DNA from: Actinomycetota bacterium
Lineage (GTDB): Bacteria > Actinomycetota > Thermoleophilia > Solirubrobacterales > Solirubrobacteraceae
Length of the DNA stretch: 7,163 bases
Reading direction: 5' to 3'
Assembly: GCA_903970315.1 (NCBI GenBank)
Contig: CAJCIJ010000209.1
Coordinates: 1-7,163 of the forward strand
Shown: one piece after another, positions 6,210 to 7,163 of the stretch
How positions within the stretch are numbered: position 1 is the stretch's first letter
Layout: each line of letters opens with the position of its first letter
The notes under the pieces: model-generated
What the model was told of the DNA's origin: nothing
What the model saw: only the letters and a program-made list of their open reading frames with translations
The model's database searches: none
Translations under genes and position numbers: made by a program

Positions 6210-7163
6210 CTAACCCTTGACGATCGTGAAGTGAAGCGTCTGCGGCGCCGAGTGCAGGCCCGATGCCGCTGCGGTGATCGTGACGGTGTAGCTGCCGGGG
6301 GGCAGCTTGCTGGGGGTGGAGAGCATCCCGTCGAAGCTCACAGTGTTGGCTCCCGCGTGGGCGGGCAGGTTGAGCGTGCCCACGGGCGTCGAGCGCGTAC
6401 ACCGAGGCTTGTGCCTGTTCTTCTTGGTCTGGGTGACGCACGCCTTGCCGACCTTGCGCCCCTTGGCTGTCTTGTCAAACGCAAAGCTCACGCTCGCGGC
6501 CTCGTTGAGGTCAAACGAGACTGTCGTGCCCACAGGGGGCTTCTTGGCCTTGCTCTTGCGCTCGCGCCACTTCGCCGCCGACTGGCGCAGGCCCGTCAAC
6601 AGTGGCGCCGCCGCCGAGCTCGTGGTCGTGGTGGAGGTCGTCGTCGTGGTGACGATCGGGTTGTCGATGTTGTAGATGTCGGTGCCGAAGAAGGTCGTGC
6701 CCGGCTCCTGAGCGTCGCCGAGCAGTGGCAGCCCGAAGATGTGCTCGATCGAGCCCAGCAGGCTGTAGTGGTTGTAGGGCATGGTCGACTCGGTGCCGGG
6801 CCGGATGTCTGGCGACACCATCACTGCACCGATGTCACCGCCGCCTGAAGTCGTCTCGCCACAACACGCGGACTTGTCTGTGGAGGCGGCCTCATCGAAG
6901 GTCACGACCAACAGGCCGCTTTCCTTGAACGCCGCCGATTCGGTGATCTTGGGCACCCAAGTCGACAAGAAGGAGTTGATGCCGGCGTAACCCGCCGGCT
7001 CTTCCTCGAGACCACTGCAGGTGCTTTCGTGGCCGTCGTAGCAGGTGTCCGGCGTGATGAAGGAGAAGTTGGGCGTCTTTTCGGTGCTCGCAAGGTCTTC
7101 TTTCAGCGCCGGTTCCAACGCCACCACGTGTTCTTTACAGCTCGCTTCGTGGCTGGGGCCGGT
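6210..7163 (-). CDS. Secreted phosphoesterase (acid phosphatase/phospholipase C-like), C-terminal part
   Basis: The frame stays open to the window edge, so the gene starts beyond 7163; the GTG at 7127 is internal. Of 317 visible residues, the first about 170 match the phosphoesterase family PF04185 (AcpA and phospholipase C relatives), which hydrolyse phosphate esters outside the cell. Landmarks: SFITPDTCYDGHESTC (34-49), the strand GLLVVTFDEA (83-92), SACCGE (98-103), and YNHYSLLGSIEHIFGLP (130-146). A run of Thr and Ser (about 172-183) then forms a linker to a C-terminal domain (about 200-317) rich in Ser/Val/Lys. This contains FDLNEAASVSFAF, GRKVGKAC and PPGSYTVTITA, a beta-sandwich-like module that I associate with secreted proteins of Solirubrobacterales. 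The paired cysteines in both parts fit an extracytoplasmic protein. Catalytic residues of the N-terminal half and any signal peptide lie outside the window, so the substrate is unknown. It is separated from prfA by 97 nt and is probably unrelated to the translation genes. Confidence 0.85.
   Translation of the reverse strand, partial: TGPSHEASCKEHVVALEPALKEDLASTEKTPNFSFITPDTCYDGHESTCSGLEEEPAGYAGINSFLSTWVPKITESAAFKESGLLVVTFDEAASTDKSACCGETTSGGGDIGAVMVSPDIRPGTESTMPYNHYSLLGSIEHIFGLPLLGDAQEPGTTFFGTDIYNIDNPIVTTTTTSTTTTSSAAAPLLTGLRQSAAKWRERKSKAKKPPVGTTVSFDLNEAASVSFAFDKTAKGRKVGKACVTQTKKNRHKPRCTRSTPVGTLNLPAHAGANTVSFDGMLSTPSKLPPGSYTVTITAAASGLHSAPQTLHFTIVKG

Noticed and set aside
6595..6660. Short tandem GTCGTG-like DNA repeat
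   Set aside because: It is explained by the Thr-rich linker codons (ACC/ACG) of the phosphoesterase and is not a separate repeat element.

Overview
The window is a very GC-rich bacterial chromosome segment with dense coding and short intergenic gaps. The composition, the C-terminal domain of the secreted phosphoesterase at the right edge and the style of the multi-pass membrane protein at the left edge all suggest an actinobacterium, most likely of the Thermoleophilia/Solirubrobacterales kind. That placement is an inference from remembered family resemblance; no search was run.

Five complete genes lie on the minus strand. In transcription order (right to left) they are prfA (release factor 1), prmC (release-factor glutamine methyltransferase), tsaC (threonylcarbamoyl-AMP synthase), glyA (serine hydroxymethyltransferase) and a WecA/MraY-like polyprenyl-phosphate sugar-1-phosphate transferase. 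Upstream of prfA, on the same strand and cut by the right edge, is the 3' part of a secreted phosphoesterase with a Thr/Ser linker and an added C-terminal domain. At the left edge, a plus-strand multi-pass membrane protein (probable GT87/DUF2029-type glycosyltransferase) enters from outside and converges on wecA, overlapping its 3' end.

The core resembles the known prfA-prmC-ywlC-...-glyA-...-atp neighbourhood of Firmicutes and the prfA-prmC-sua5-wecA-atp order of Actinobacteria. RF1 and its methyltransferase are adjacent and act on each other. PrmC and TsaC are coupled by a 4-nt GTGA overlap and both support translation fidelity. GlyA supplies one-carbon units and glycine. WecA-like enzymes start the lipid-linked sugars used for cell-envelope glycans.

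Three unusual points stand out. The WecA-like protein carries an extra His-rich segment (15 His in 46 residues) in a predicted extracytoplasmic loop. The glyA leader contains an inverted repeat whose 3' arm overlaps the Shine-Dalgarno sequence. A perfect 9-bp hairpin sits between glyA and wecA. I found no RNA genes, CRISPR arrays, insertion sequences or recognisable new multi-gene system.
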